Assembly: GCA_049516635.1 (NCBI GenBank)
Contig: JBEKSX010000006.1
Span: 1-48,559 of the forward strand
Source: JBEKSX01 sp049516635
GTDB lineage: Bacteria > Bacteroidota > Ignavibacteria > Tepidaquicellales > OLB5
Direction of reading: 5' to 3'
Length of the DNA stretch: 48,559 nt
The notes below the pieces were generated by a model that worked only from the letters and a program-made list of their open reading frames with translations, ran no database searches and was not told where the DNA came from. Below are positions 33,370 to 42,527 of this stretch, one piece after another (the stretch's first letter is position 1; each line of letters begins with the position of its first letter). Position numbers and translations under genes: made by a program.

Positions 33370-34047
33370 ATGATAAAGCTGATTTATCACGGACATTCTG
33401 CATTTGAGGTGAGGTCCGGCAGCCATACAATCCATATTGACCCTTTTTTCACGGGTAATCCAAATTCAAACGTCAAGCCGGAAGATGTGAAAGCCGATTA
33501 TATTATCCTTACACATGCTCACGGCGATCACTTGGGCGATGCTTTCGAAATAGCAAAGAAAAACGATGCAACCATCATAGCTGTTAACGAACTTGCTAAT
33601 TATGCGGCGGAGAAAAAATTGAAGGCGCATAATATGCACATCGGCGGAGGATTTAACTTTCCGTTCGGCAGGGTAAAGTTTACTATAGCACACCACGGTT
33701 CATCTTCACCTGACGGCAGGTATATGGGTGAGCCGGCTGGAGTAGTCCTTACCATCGGCGGAAAGAACATTTATCATGCAGGCGATACGGGATTGTTCCT
33801 GGACATGAAATTGATAGGCGAGATAAATCCGCTTGATGTGGCGATAGTGCCCATCGGCGATAACTTTACCATGGGTATAGACGATGCGGTGAAGGCAGTA
33901 GAATTTCTTAATCCCAAGCTTGCAATTCCCATACATTACAATACATGGGGAGTGATTGAAGTCGATCCGCAGGAGTTCAAGAGGAAAGTGGAATCGATAG
34001 GAAAAAAATGCACGATCATTCCTATCGGCGGTTCCATAGAAATATAA
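33370..34047 (+). CDS. MBL-fold metal-dependent hydrolase (UPF0173 type)
   Basis: A 225-residue cytoplasmic metallo-beta-lactamase-fold hydrolase. It begins IKLIYHGHSAFEV, as in the UPF0173/YtkL group. The metal motif THAHGDHLGDA (HxHxDH) follows, then AHHGSSSPDGRYMGEPAGVV, HAGDTGLFLDMKLIGE and a C-terminal AIPIHYNTW. All expected ligands are present. The physiological substrate of this family is not established. It is 30 bp upstream of parA on the same strand and could be co-transcribed with it. Confidence 0.92.
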   Translation: MIKLIYHGHSAFEVRSGSHTIHIDPFFTGNPNSNVKPEDVKADYIILTHAHGDHLGDAFEIAKKNDATIIAVNELANYAAEKKLKAHNMHIGGGFNFPFGRVKFTIAHHGSSSPDGRYMGEPAGVVLTIGGKNIYHAGDTGLFLDMKLIGEINPLDVAIVPIGDNFTMGIDDAVKAVEFLNPKLAIPIHYNTWGVIEVDPQEFKRKVESIGKKCTIIPIGGSIEI

Positions 34048-34077
34048 TATTAGATTCGTTGAGGCATATATAATCAT

Positions 34078-34944
34078 TTGTCAAAGATAATTACAATAGC
34101 GAACCAGAAAGGCGGAGTCGGCAAGACCACTACAGCCATCAACCTTGCGGCATCGGTTGCAATGAGCGGGTGCAAAGTGCTAATGGTGGATATCGACCCG
34201 CAGTCAAATGCCACTTCGGGGCTAGGACTGAAAACCGATTCCATTGAGAACACAATATACGAACTCCTTATAGGAAGGAAGAATGCCAGGGACTGCGTAA
34301 CCGGAACTGATATAGAAAATCTATTCGCCATAAGATCGAACATAAATCTTGTTGGCATCGAAATAGAAATAGTGGGGATGGATAACAGGGAGTTCCTTCT
34401 GAAGAACAGCCTGGACGAAATTAGGGATGAATACGATTTTATTTTTATCGATTGTCCCCCGTCATTGAGTTTGATCACGCTGAACGGGTTAACTGCCGGG
34501 GATTCCGTGCTCATCCCGGTTCAGTGTGAATACTACGCTCTGGAAGGATTAACGCTCCTGCTTAATACTATCAAGATGGTGAAGACCAAGCTGAAGCCCT
34601 CACTTGAAATAGAAGGCTACCTGCTGACGATGTTCGATACAAGATTGCGGCTATCCAACCAGGTTGCCGATGAAATGCAGAAATTTTTCAGTGATAAGGT
34701 GTACAGCGTAAAGATAATGCGTAACGTGAGGATAAGTGAGTCGCCGTCATTCGGAAAACCGGTGGTTGTATATGATCCTTCATCGATAGGTTCACGGAAC
34801 TACAACGAGCTTTCAAACGAATTCCTGAAGAGGAACGGGCGGGAGGTACAGCAGAAGTACGATAACATACTCACCTATGTTCCTCCCAGTATAGAAGCCG
34901 TTGAACCGCACAAAGGTGACATCAAAGAAAATGAACAAGTTTAA
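34078..34944 (+). CDS. parA: Chromosome partitioning ATPase ParA (Soj)
   Basis: ParA is the deviant-Walker ATPase that moves ParB-parS complexes on the nucleoid. It begins SKIITIANQKGGVGKTTTAINLAAS (Walker A with the signature Lys), then VLMVDIDPQSNATSGLG and FIFIDCPPSLSLITLNGL (Walker B region), then PVQCEYYALEGLTLLLNTI. At 288 residues it lacks the long N-terminal HTH of plasmid ParA, so it is the chromosomal Soj type. The start is TTG 34078, which places the P-loop at the usual distance. parB follows 22 bp downstream. Confidence 0.96.
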   Translation: MSKIITIANQKGGVGKTTTAINLAASVAMSGCKVLMVDIDPQSNATSGLGLKTDSIENTIYELLIGRKNARDCVTGTDIENLFAIRSNINLVGIEIEIVGMDNREFLLKNSLDEIRDEYDFIFIDCPPSLSLITLNGLTAGDSVLIPVQCEYYALEGLTLLLNTIKMVKTKLKPSLEIEGYLLTMFDTRLRLSNQVADEMQKFFSDKVYSVKIMRNVRISESPSFGKPVVVYDPSSIGSRNYNELSNEFLKRNGREVQQKYDNILTYVPPSIEAVEPHKGDIKENEQV

Positions 34945-34966
34945 ATAACAAATAAAGTTTAATAAC

Positions 34967-35875
34967 ATGGCGAAAGGGAAACAGGTACTGGGTAAAGGCT
35001 TAGATGTTCTGTTCTCGGGTTCAGCGAGAGAAGAACCTGTAAGCGTAAAAGAAGCGAAAGATGAAGTCACAGCAGTTAAAGGTGAATCGATACTGTTCCT
35101 GGATATAGATAAGATAAAAACCAATCCTTACCAGCCGCGCGAGGAATTCGATGAGGTCAGCTTAAAGGAGATGGCAGAATCGATAAAACAAAAAGGCGTA
35201 ATACAGGCTATAACGGTAAGGAAGATAAGCGAGAATAATTATGAACTGCTCTCCGGTGAGAGACGCCTGCGTGCCGCTAAGATGGCGAAACTTCAAAAAA
35301 TTCCTTCGTACGTACTGGATGTAAGTTCCAAAGAAGACCTCCTCGAGATATCGCTGATCGAAAACATACAGAGAAAAGACCTTAACCCGCTTGAAGTGGC
35401 ACATGGTGTATACAGGCTGATAACCGAATGCAGTTTAACTCAGGAAGAAGTATCGGAGAGGGTCAGCAAGTCGAGGACGGCGATCACAAACTACCTCCGC
35501 CTATTAAAGCTCCCCGAAGAAATAAAAAAGAGCATACGCAAAAATGAAATATCCGAAGGACATGCCAGAGCTATACTCGCTATCGATGATGCTGCCGAAC
35601 AGATGAATCTGTGGAAAAGGATCGTAGGCGAGAGTTTAACAGTCAGGCGTACGGAAGAAATATCGAAAAAATTCACAAAACCTAAAACGAAAAAAATATT
35701 TCTATCAACGAACCAGGACAAAGCTGCCATAGATTTTCTCGAATCGAAGTTCCGTGAACATTTCGGGACTAAAGTAAGGTTGGTGCCGAAGTCAAAAACT
35801 ACAGGGGAAATAATAATAGAGTACTATACTTCAGAAGACCTCGAAAGAATAATAGACCTTTGTAAGAAGAAATAA
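34967..35875 (+). CDS. parB: Chromosome partitioning protein ParB (Spo0J)
   Basis: ParB binds parS and spreads as a CTP-dependent clamp. The N-terminal part starts KGKQVLGKGLDVLF, as in chromosomal ParB. The CTPase domain has IKTNPYQPREEFDE and ELLSGERRLRAAKMA (GERR motif), then ENIQRKDLNPLEVA. A helix-turn-helix follows (LTQEEVSERVSKSRTAITNYLRLL, about 142-165). A C-terminal dimerisation part ends the protein. No parS consensus (TGTTTCACGTGAAACA) was seen in the window. It converges with argS, 24 bp between stops. Confidence 0.96.
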   Translation: MAKGKQVLGKGLDVLFSGSAREEPVSVKEAKDEVTAVKGESILFLDIDKIKTNPYQPREEFDEVSLKEMAESIKQKGVIQAITVRKISENNYELLSGERRLRAAKMAKLQKIPSYVLDVSSKEDLLEISLIENIQRKDLNPLEVAHGVYRLITECSLTQEEVSERVSKSRTAITNYLRLLKLPEEIKKSIRKNEISEGHARAILAIDDAAEQMNLWKRIVGESLTVRRTEEISKKFTKPKTKKIFLSTNQDKAAIDFLESKFREHFGTKVRLVPKSKTTGEIIIEYYTSEDLERIIDLCKKK

Positions 35876-35899
35876 ATTTCTAAATATCAATAATTTATT

Positions 35900-37552
35900 T
35901 CACATTCTCTCCGGTGCAGAGACTCCTATAATATTCAACCCGTTCTGCAGAACAATCTTCGAAGCTTCACACAATCTTAGCCGCTGCATGGTCAATTTAT
36001 CATCCCCGATATTCAAAACACGATGGTTATGGTAGAACTTATGGAAGTGTTCCGCCATCTCATTAAGGTAAGTGATTATCTTGTGCGGTTCGAATGTAAG
36101 CGCGGCATCCTCAACTATTTCCGGGAAAATTGATAATGCCTTGCAGAGCTTTATTTCCTCCGGTTCTTTCAGACCTGAGAAATCATTCACAACAGCAGAC
36201 CGAAAACCGGGCACCATGCTATCGGCATTCCTTAAAATTCCGCATATCCGTGCATGCGCATACTGGAGATAGAAAACCGGGTTCTTTTCGGACTGTTCTT
36301 TGGCGAGGTCAACATCGAAATCGAGATGAGTATTGGCGCTTCTCATCACAAAGAAGAACTGTGCCACATCCGCACCCACATCATCCAGAAGATCATCCAG
36401 GTAATAGACGTTATCGCTTCTCTTGCTCATCTTCACCGGCTTGCCTTCGTGCATAAACGTAACCATCTGGTGGATGATTACTTTGATCTTTGAGGTATCA
36501 TATCCGAGAGCTTTTACTCCTGCGAGGACTTCTTTATAAGTATCCGAATGATCGGAGCCGAAAATGTCAAGAACGAGGTCATATCCCCTGCACAATTTAT
36601 CGATGTGGTATGCCATATCAGGCAGGCGGTAAGTAGGTTCACCTGATGCTTTTACTATCACTTTATCTTCGGCATCTTTCCTGTCTTTAATAAGCCCGGA
36701 AGTCTTAAGCCATACGGCACCGTCCTTTTCATAGGATAAATTATTTTTTTTGAAATCATCCAGTATCTTTTTTATCTTCCCATCCTTATAGAGGCTGTCC
36801 TCGTTAAATAAAATATCATGAGTTATGCCCATGCGTTTCAAAGTGTTCAGGATGGAATCGAAGCACCATTTCTCTCCTGTAGATTTAAAAATATCACTGC
36901 CGTTTTTCTTCTTGAGAAGTTCATCTCCGTATTCATCCTTAAGAAGCTGTGCAATTGATATTATATATTCGCCGATATATGCATCATCGGGTAATTTGTA
37001 ATCGGGCTCGAACAACTGCCTGTATCTAGCGTAAACGGATGCGGCAAGGTTTTCCATTTGCTTTCCGGCATTATTAAAATAGTACTCCCGCGTAACTTTA
37101 TATCCAGACCACTCGAGCAGACTTGCAACTGCCTTGCCAAGCGAGATATGCCTTCCATGGCCTGCATGCAAGGGACCGGTGGGATTGGCACTTACCCATT
37201 CTATATTTGCTTGCTCTCCTTTATGCAGATCTGATTTCCCGTAACACAGACCTTTTGCAAGTATATCCGCAGGAATTTTTCTGTAATAATTCTCTGATGT
37301 ATAAAAATTTATAAAGCCGGGCGCCGCTGTTACTATCTTAGATACATAATCATCCGATAGCTTTAGATTTTCAATTATCTTATTTGCTGTTTCGCGGGGA
37401 TTTAATTTTTTATCCTTCGCTATCAGCATCGCTATGTTGGTGGAGATATCCCCGAACTTTTCGTCTTTGGGCTTTTCGAATGCCGGTGTGTAACCTTCAT
37501 AACCCAGTTCTTCAAGCACTTGTAATATTTTTTCCCTGAGATATTCTTTCAT
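35900..37552 (-). CDS. argS: Arginyl-tRNA synthetase
   Basis: A class I aminoacyl-tRNA synthetase of 550 residues. The N-terminal tRNA-binding Arg domain (about 1-100) precedes the HIGH-type motif ANPTGPLHAGHGRH. RLPDMAYHIDKL and FGSDHSDTYKEVLAG follow, then VKMSKRSDNVYYLDDL (KMSK motif, with Arg in the last place). The alpha-helical anticodon-binding domain ends with the conserved ...LNIIGVSAPERM, the usual ArgS tail. It is transcribed alone on the minus strand behind the terminator at 37602-37641. Confidence 0.97.
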   Translation of the reverse strand: MKEYLREKILQVLEELGYEGYTPAFEKPKDEKFGDISTNIAMLIAKDKKLNPRETANKIIENLKLSDDYVSKIVTAAPGFINFYTSENYYRKIPADILAKGLCYGKSDLHKGEQANIEWVSANPTGPLHAGHGRHISLGKAVASLLEWSGYKVTREYYFNNAGKQMENLAASVYARYRQLFEPDYKLPDDAYIGEYIISIAQLLKDEYGDELLKKKNGSDIFKSTGEKWCFDSILNTLKRMGITHDILFNEDSLYKDGKIKKILDDFKKNNLSYEKDGAVWLKTSGLIKDRKDAEDKVIVKASGEPTYRLPDMAYHIDKLCRGYDLVLDIFGSDHSDTYKEVLAGVKALGYDTSKIKVIIHQMVTFMHEGKPVKMSKRSDNVYYLDDLLDDVGADVAQFFFVMRSANTHLDFDVDLAKEQSEKNPVFYLQYAHARICGILRNADSMVPGFRSAVVNDFSGLKEPEEIKLCKALSIFPEIVEDAALTFEPHKIITYLNEMAEHFHKFYHNHRVLNIGDDKLTMQRLRLCEASKIVLQNGLNIIGVSAPERM

Positions 37553-37601
37553 CTATAAATATATGTAAAATATAACCGATCTTATTTGTTAATATGATTA
37601 T

Positions 37602-37641
37602 AAATAAAAAAAGTTACAATCAAATATTAATTGTAACTTTT
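37602..37641 (-). terminator. Rho-independent terminator between the nuoG-type gene and argS
   Basis: AAAAGTTACAAT (37609-37620) and ATTGTAACTTTT (37630-37641) form a perfect 12-bp stem with a 9-nt loop. Read on the minus strand it is followed by a T tract. It lies about 195 bp after the nuoG-type stop and 57 bp before the argS start, so it isolates argS from upstream reading. Confidence 0.55.
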
Positions 37642-37732
37642 GAGCATATCATATTTTTGCTGTCACGATTGTTATTAAGCAAACTCAATTAATATGATGT
37701 TTTGACATTTGAAATAGTTATATTCAAAATCT

Positions 37733-37780
37733 AACCCCCCTTAATCCCCCCTTTAATCAAAGGGGGGATTAAGGGGGGTT
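37733..37780. repeat. Perfect 22-bp inverted repeat (CCCCCC/GGGGGG type)
   Basis: Arms 37733-37754 and 37759-37780 are perfectly complementary, with a 4-nt AATC loop. Each arm contains two runs of six C or G separated by TTAAT. The element is strikingly GC-rich in an AT-rich gap and resembles a dispersed repeat common in environmental bacterial genomes. It has no strong T tract, so it is more likely a repeat than a terminator. Confidence 0.85.
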
Positions 37781-37835
37781 TTAGAATGATAAAGAATAAT
37801 TAAACTTAATATTATCTTAAAGTCATAGATTCAGT

Positions 37836-39524
37836 CTATGCGCCTACTGTTTCTTCCTGCTTCACGGGGGCTCCCTGCGTTCCGATAATATCATAACTTA
37901 AGCCCGAAAATGCAGGGACCTTAGCCGAAATGTCATCAAAAATATCCTGCGCATTTTCGTAATCAAAATCATGCCCGAAAGCTTTAGACAGGCGGGTAAT
38001 TACTCTCCAGACAGGGCGGGCATTGAATTTAATACCGTGCGTCCATCTGTCATTCTGTGCACCGAACTTATCCAGCCTGCTGACTGTGTACTCACCGGGT
38101 AATCTTTCAAATTCAAGAACCGCTTTGGCAGGTCTTACCCTCTGCACCATCCCCCGGAAATTCACGAACGTCCCGTTCATCTCTGCATAAGATACGCCCG
38201 GGAAAAGAACCGTGCATTTAGTAGTTGAAGGAAAAGCCGTAGTGAGATGCATGATCCCTATTTCGATATCCTTCATAAGCTCATCGGCTTCCTCAAGCCT
38301 GCTCAAGGTGTCTCTGATAATATAGACCAGCTTAAGCGTTTTATTTTTTATTTTATCTATAAAGCTCTTGCTTATCGGTTTTATACCGAGGAGTTCTACA
38401 CCTCTTGAGTTAGGGGTTTTATCAGCGAGGATAAGAATATTATCTTCATCACCCTCAACTATATTTGGTATGTAACAAATATTGTTTGTACATATCACTT
38501 CCTCAGCGAATCTCTTGAATGCAAAATTCTCCTCTAGCGTGGCAGAAGCGGAAGCAATGAATCCAATTTCATCAGGAGAATAATTCTTCAGTTCGGAAAT
38601 TACTCTTGCTATCGCATCGTCCCATTCACATTTTACAAGGTCATAATTCTCATCGTTCAGGATTCCGCCTTCAGCAGGACGGATCATTGGTGAATTTATC
38701 CTTGTGGATACATCATTGATATGCTTGAAGGTCTGGAGTCTGCCGTAATCGCACATCCAGTATTTATTTACAGCAAGGTTTTCTCTTGGCGTCAATCTCA
38801 GGATGGTATTATCTTTAACCCAGATATTCATATTGCATCCCCGCGAGCATCCGGTGCAGATGCTGTCTGTATGTGACATATCCCATACCCTTGCCTTGAA
38901 CCTGAAATCTCTTGAAGTCAGTGCACCAACAGGACATATTTCAATCACATCCATCGAGTAAGGGTTATCGAGCTTTATACCAGGGAAGGTTTCTATCCTT
39001 ACCTCTTCTCCCCTTTGAACAAAAGTAAGCTGCGGTTCACCGGCTATTTCCTCGCAGAACCTGACGCATCGGGAACAATTTATGCAACGTTCCTGGTCGA
39101 GCATTACGTTTGGTCCCAGCTCGATCCTTTTTCCCATATGGACCTTCTTCTCATCAAAACGCGATTCACCTACGCCGAACCTGAAAGAATATTCCTGAAG
39201 CTTGCATTCACCGGCTTCGTCGCATATCGGACAATCGAGTGGATGGTTGATCAGAAGAAATTCTATCACAGCATTGCGTGCGTGTACAACTTTGTCTGAC
39301 TTTGTGAATACGACCATATTATCGGATGCGGGTGTAGCACAGGCAATAACTAATTTCGGAAGATTTTCAACTTCTACAAGACAGATACGGCAGTTTCCGG
39401 CTACACTCAATGCAGGGTGCCAGCAGAAATGGGGAATTTCGATGCCGGAAGTAAATGCTGCCTGTATAATCGTTTGTCCCGGAGTAAATTCTACCTGTTT
39501 CCCATCAATGGTTATAAACGGCAT
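37836..39524 (-). CDS. nuoG: NADH-quinone oxidoreductase subunit G-type iron-sulfur protein
   Basis: A 562-residue electron-transfer subunit of the complex I 75-kDa family. The N-terminal [2Fe-2S] ferredoxin domain has Cys34, 45, 48 and 62 (HFCWHPALSVAGNCRICL). A His-Cys3 [4Fe-4S] site follows (NHPLDCPICDEAGEC), then CINCSRCVRFC with a distal CPVG, and CTGCSRGCN for further clusters. The C-terminal molybdopterin-like domain is shortened compared with E. coli NuoG (about 900 residues), as in other non-proteobacterial versions. No other nuo gene is in the window: dedA lies upstream and argS downstream. It could instead serve a NAD-linked hydrogenase or formate dehydrogenase. Confidence 0.87.
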   Translation of the reverse strand: MPFITIDGKQVEFTPGQTIIQAAFTSGIEIPHFCWHPALSVAGNCRICLVEVENLPKLVIACATPASDNMVVFTKSDKVVHARNAVIEFLLINHPLDCPICDEAGECKLQEYSFRFGVGESRFDEKKVHMGKRIELGPNVMLDQERCINCSRCVRFCEEIAGEPQLTFVQRGEEVRIETFPGIKLDNPYSMDVIEICPVGALTSRDFRFKARVWDMSHTDSICTGCSRGCNMNIWVKDNTILRLTPRENLAVNKYWMCDYGRLQTFKHINDVSTRINSPMIRPAEGGILNDENYDLVKCEWDDAIARVISELKNYSPDEIGFIASASATLEENFAFKRFAEEVICTNNICYIPNIVEGDEDNILILADKTPNSRGVELLGIKPISKSFIDKIKNKTLKLVYIIRDTLSRLEEADELMKDIEIGIMHLTTAFPSTTKCTVLFPGVSYAEMNGTFVNFRGMVQRVRPAKAVLEFERLPGEYTVSRLDKFGAQNDRWTHGIKFNARPVWRVITRLSKAFGHDFDYENAQDIFDDISAKVPAFSGLSYDIIGTQGAPVKQEETVGA

Positions 39525-39587
39525 ATCAGTAATATGTGTTATTTATATTTTCTATTATCTCTAACAAAAAAAATCAACAAATGTTCT

Positions 39588-40229
39588 TCATTCTTCAACT
39601 ATAATAGTCTTCTTGGAAAGCTTGTGCTTTAAGAATTTAATTATTGCAGGAAGAAGAGAAAGGAACACAATAATGATAATTACTTTCTCTATATGAGCTT
39701 CGATATTGGGGATTGTTCTTCCGAGATAAAATCCTATTAGTGTCATGCTAATAATCCAGAGTATTGCGCTAAATATGTTATAATTCAAAAATTTAATATA
39801 TTTCATTTGCCCTATTCCTGCTACAATCGGAGCGAAAGTCCTTAAAAAAGGCATAAATCTCGTTATCATAATTGTGGAAGGTCCGTGTTTATCGTAAAAA
39901 TCCCTGGTTTTAAGCAAATAATCCTTTCTGAATAGTAAAGATTGTTCCCTCTTAAAAAGCTTAGGCCCGGATTTATAACCGATCCAGTAACCCACAGAAT
40001 TCCCGAGTATGGCAGACGGAATAAGGAGTAAATTGAGGTAAAAAATGTTCAGATCACCTGTGGATGCGAACAATCCGGCACTAACAAGCAAAGAATCACC
40101 GGGCAGAAAAAAACCAACAAGCAAGCCGGTTTCTGCAAAGATAATAAAGCACATACCCGCATAACCGGCCCAGATAACGAGTGATTTTACATCGTAGATC
40201 GAATTGAAAATATCCTTCAAAAATTCCAA
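39588..40229 (-). CDS. DedA-family membrane protein
   Basis: A polytopic inner-membrane protein of the DedA/SNARE-associated family, which flips undecaprenyl phosphate or other lipids across the membrane. Supporting features are FAETGLLVGFFLPGDSLLVSAG and the conserved ITRFMPFLRTFAPIVAGIGQM loop, with the basic residues and Pro typical of the family. Hydrophobic segments end in FYLGR and a basic tail. I chose TTG 40229 (MEFLKDIFNSIYD, AAAGGGA about 5 nt upstream). The frame is open to another TTG at 40298, which would add 23 polar residues. It may read into the nuoG-type gene 63 bp downstream. Confidence 0.88.
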   Translation of the reverse strand: MEFLKDIFNSIYDVKSLVIWAGYAGMCFIIFAETGLLVGFFLPGDSLLVSAGLFASTGDLNIFYLNLLLIPSAILGNSVGYWIGYKSGPKLFKREQSLLFRKDYLLKTRDFYDKHGPSTIMITRFMPFLRTFAPIVAGIGQMKYIKFLNYNIFSAILWIISMTLIGFYLGRTIPNIEAHIEKVIIIIVFLSLLPAIIKFLKHKLSKKTIIVEE

Positions 40230-40373
40230 ATGAATCCCTTTATTCGATAAATAACTATTAGAATTTACCAATATACCAACAAAGTGAGTTAGTATCAACG
40301 AATAAAGTCGAGATAGGGTCGATTACCGCAAATAGTTCAATAAATTAAATTAAAATGCAATTGTTTTAACAAA

Positions 40374-40431
40374 AGCCCTGCGGGAACGATACGTTCGAAT
40401 AGTTAAATTTAGCTCAGATTATAAACCGCAG
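40374..40431. repeat. Structured intergenic element with nested inverted repeats
   Basis: CTGCGG (40378-40383) pairs with CCGCAG (40426-40431) and encloses GAACG-ATA-CGTTC (40384-40396). It lies in the divergent gap between the dedA and glycosyltransferase genes. It could be a REP-like sequence or part of a leader RNA; I have no second copy in the window. Confidence 0.35.
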
Positions 40432-40562
40432 TGAAGTGGAATTATTAGAGTTAGCACAAGAAAAAAACAACAATTGTATTATAAAATCTCGATTATCCTT
40501 ATTTTGAGAGGATTTTCAATTGTTTTTATATACTTATTTTGCTAATTTTACTTGATATAGAC

Positions 40563-41735
40563 ATGATTGAGCAAAATGATACAGATCTGAACCAGCAGAA
40601 TGCAAATGACCCTGGTGATTTTAAAGAAAAGCCTTCCTTAGAAAACAGGGAGGTACCGGCACTAACCCCTTCGGGTGAAACCAATCTGCAAAACCAGCCG
40701 GTACAGGATAAAAGAAGAACAGGGAGAAAATTTTACAGACGGAATAATCAGAACAGAAAATATTACCATCCAAGAAACACTTCTTCGCCGAATCTATTCA
40801 TAGGAAATAAAGTAATATCCGTTATCATTCCGCTTTATAACGAGGAAGAATCAATTGTAGAGCTTTCTATTACGCTGAAAAAAATACTTGAACGGATCAG
40901 GGCAAATTATGAAGTAATATTTATAGATGACGGCAGTAACGACGGTTCGTTCCAGAAGATAAAAGAAATTAATCACCTCAACAGCAGGTTCAAATGCATT
41001 AAGTTTAAAAGAAATTACGGGAAATCGGCTGCATTATCGGAAGGATTTAAAGCTTCCAAAGGCGATTATGTTGTTACCATGGATGCCGATCTGCAGGACG
41101 ACCCCGAGGAGATACCGGCTTTAATACAGAAGCTCAATGAAGGATATGACCTTGTTTCGGGATGGAAAAAGAAGAGATATGATCCCTTCATAAAAAGATA
41201 CAGCTCCAGATTTTTTAATTTCGTAACAAGCCTTCTTGTAGGCTTAAAGCTCCACGATTATAACTGTGGGCTGAAAATATATAAAAAGGACATAGTAAAA
41301 AATATCAGGTTATACGGAGAGATGCACAGGTATATACCGGCACTAGCCTTTCTATCGGGATTCAGGGTAAGTGAGATCGCAGTAACTCATCATCCCAGAA
41401 AATTCGGCAGGACGAAATTCGGCGCGTCCAGGTTCATGAAGGGGATGTTCGATCTAATGACAGTTCTGTTCACAACCAAGTTTATCAAAAGACCTTTACA
41501 CTTTTTCGGCTCCTTAGGACTCCTAGGTATCTTTACAGGTTTCGGAATATTGATATACCTCACAATTCTGAAATTTTTCGATTCTATCCCGATAAGCAAC
41601 AGACCGTTATTCCTGGTCGGTATCCTGCTGGTTATAGTCGGTATCCAATCATTTTCTATCGGATTGATTGCAGAAATGATCACGAAAACATCAGCCGATA
41701 CAGATAATATCATAATTGAAAGAACACTACCTTAA
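40563..41735 (+). CDS. Membrane-anchored family 2 glycosyltransferase (DPM1/GtrB-like)
   Basis: A 390-residue inverting GT2 enzyme that loads a sugar onto a polyprenyl phosphate or transfers it to an envelope glycan. Residues 1-75 are polar and disordered, with a basic patch (DKRRTGRKFYRRNNQNRK). The GT-A domain then shows SVIIPLYNEEESIVEL, FIDDGSNDGS, TMDADLQDDPEEI (DXD-type) and HHPRKFGRTKFGASRFMKGM. Two C-terminal transmembrane helices follow (about 315-380). I chose ATG 40563; a TTG at 40539 would add eight hydrophobic residues. It heads a five-gene run with lpxA 15 bp downstream. Confidence 0.9.
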   Translation: MIEQNDTDLNQQNANDPGDFKEKPSLENREVPALTPSGETNLQNQPVQDKRRTGRKFYRRNNQNRKYYHPRNTSSPNLFIGNKVISVIIPLYNEEESIVELSITLKKILERIRANYEVIFIDDGSNDGSFQKIKEINHLNSRFKCIKFKRNYGKSAALSEGFKASKGDYVVTMDADLQDDPEEIPALIQKLNEGYDLVSGWKKKRYDPFIKRYSSRFFNFVTSLLVGLKLHDYNCGLKIYKKDIVKNIRLYGEMHRYIPALAFLSGFRVSEIAVTHHPRKFGRTKFGASRFMKGMFDLMTVLFTTKFIKRPLHFFGSLGLLGIFTGFGILIYLTILKFFDSIPISNRPLFLVGILLVIVGIQSFSIGLIAEMITKTSADTDNIIIERTLP

Positions 41736-41750
41736 TATATCTCAAGTTAA

Positions 41751-42527
41751 ATGAATCACATAAGTGAGTATGCCATAGTTTCTCCCAAAGCCAAAATAGG
41801 AGATAATGTAACAATCAAACAATTCTCTATAATCGAAGATGACGTTGTAATAAAGGATAACGTGCATATTGCAACTAACGCCATAATCTGCAGCGGAACA
41901 AGGATTGATAAAAACTGCAAAGTATATCACAGTGTTGTGCTTGGCTCCGAACCTCATGATATGAAATTTGGCGGTGAGTACACTACCTTAGAAATTGGAC
42001 ACGATACGATAATCAGGGAATTCACTACAATCAGCCGCGGGACGAAGGAAAAGAAAATAACCATCGTTGGTAATCACAGCTTTATTATGGCGTATGTTCA
42101 TATCCCTCATGATACGGTGATCGGAGATAACGTGATACTGGCAAATGCAGTGAACATGGGGGGACATTGCATAATAGAAGATTGGGCGATAGTCGGTGGA
42201 CTGGTGGGAATACATCAGTTTGTTAAGATAGGTGCACATAGCTTTATCGGATTCAGTTCAAGGGTTAATCAGGATGTACCGCCGTATGTTCTCGCTGCAG
42301 GTAATCCGATAAGATATGAAGGACTCAATGTAATAGGATTGAGGAGAAGGGGTTTTACTTCTGAAAAAATTAACCAGATCAAACAGGTATATAACCTCAT
42401 CTACAACTCCAAATATAACACAAGTGATGCTCTCAAGATCATTAAGGATACATTAGAGCAGACCGGCGAAGTAAAGCAGATAGTCGACTTTATCGAGACC
42501 AGCAAACGTGGAATCATCGGAGTCTGA
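41751..42527 (+). CDS. lpxA: Acyl-ACP--UDP-N-acetylglucosamine O-acyltransferase (LpxA)
   Basis: LpxA adds a 3-hydroxyacyl chain from ACP to UDP-GlcNAc, the first step of lipid A synthesis. The left-handed beta-helix hexapeptides run from about residue 6 to 190 (AIVSPKAKIGDNVTI, GTRIDKNCKVYHSVVLGSEPHDMKF). AYVHIPHDTVIGDNVILAN contains the catalytic His, and GGHCIIEDWAIVGGLVGIHQF follows. The C-terminal helical domain begins AGNPIRYEGLNVIGLRRRGF, diagnostic for LpxA. At 258 residues it is normal, and it indicates an LPS-bearing outer membrane. The next gene overlaps it by 20 bp. Confidence 0.96.
   Translation: MNHISEYAIVSPKAKIGDNVTIKQFSIIEDDVVIKDNVHIATNAIICSGTRIDKNCKVYHSVVLGSEPHDMKFGGEYTTLEIGHDTIIREFTTISRGTKEKKITIVGNHSFIMAYVHIPHDTVIGDNVILANAVNMGGHCIIEDWAIVGGLVGIHQFVKIGAHSFIGFSSRVNQDVPPYVLAAGNPIRYEGLNVIGLRRRGFTSEKINQIKQVYNLIYNSKYNTSDALKIIKDTLEQTGEVKQIVDFIETSKRGIIGV

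Noticed and set aside
34074..34514. 146-codon minus-strand open frame over parA
   Set aside because: Shadow of a strongly conserved gene; no start signal or known motif.
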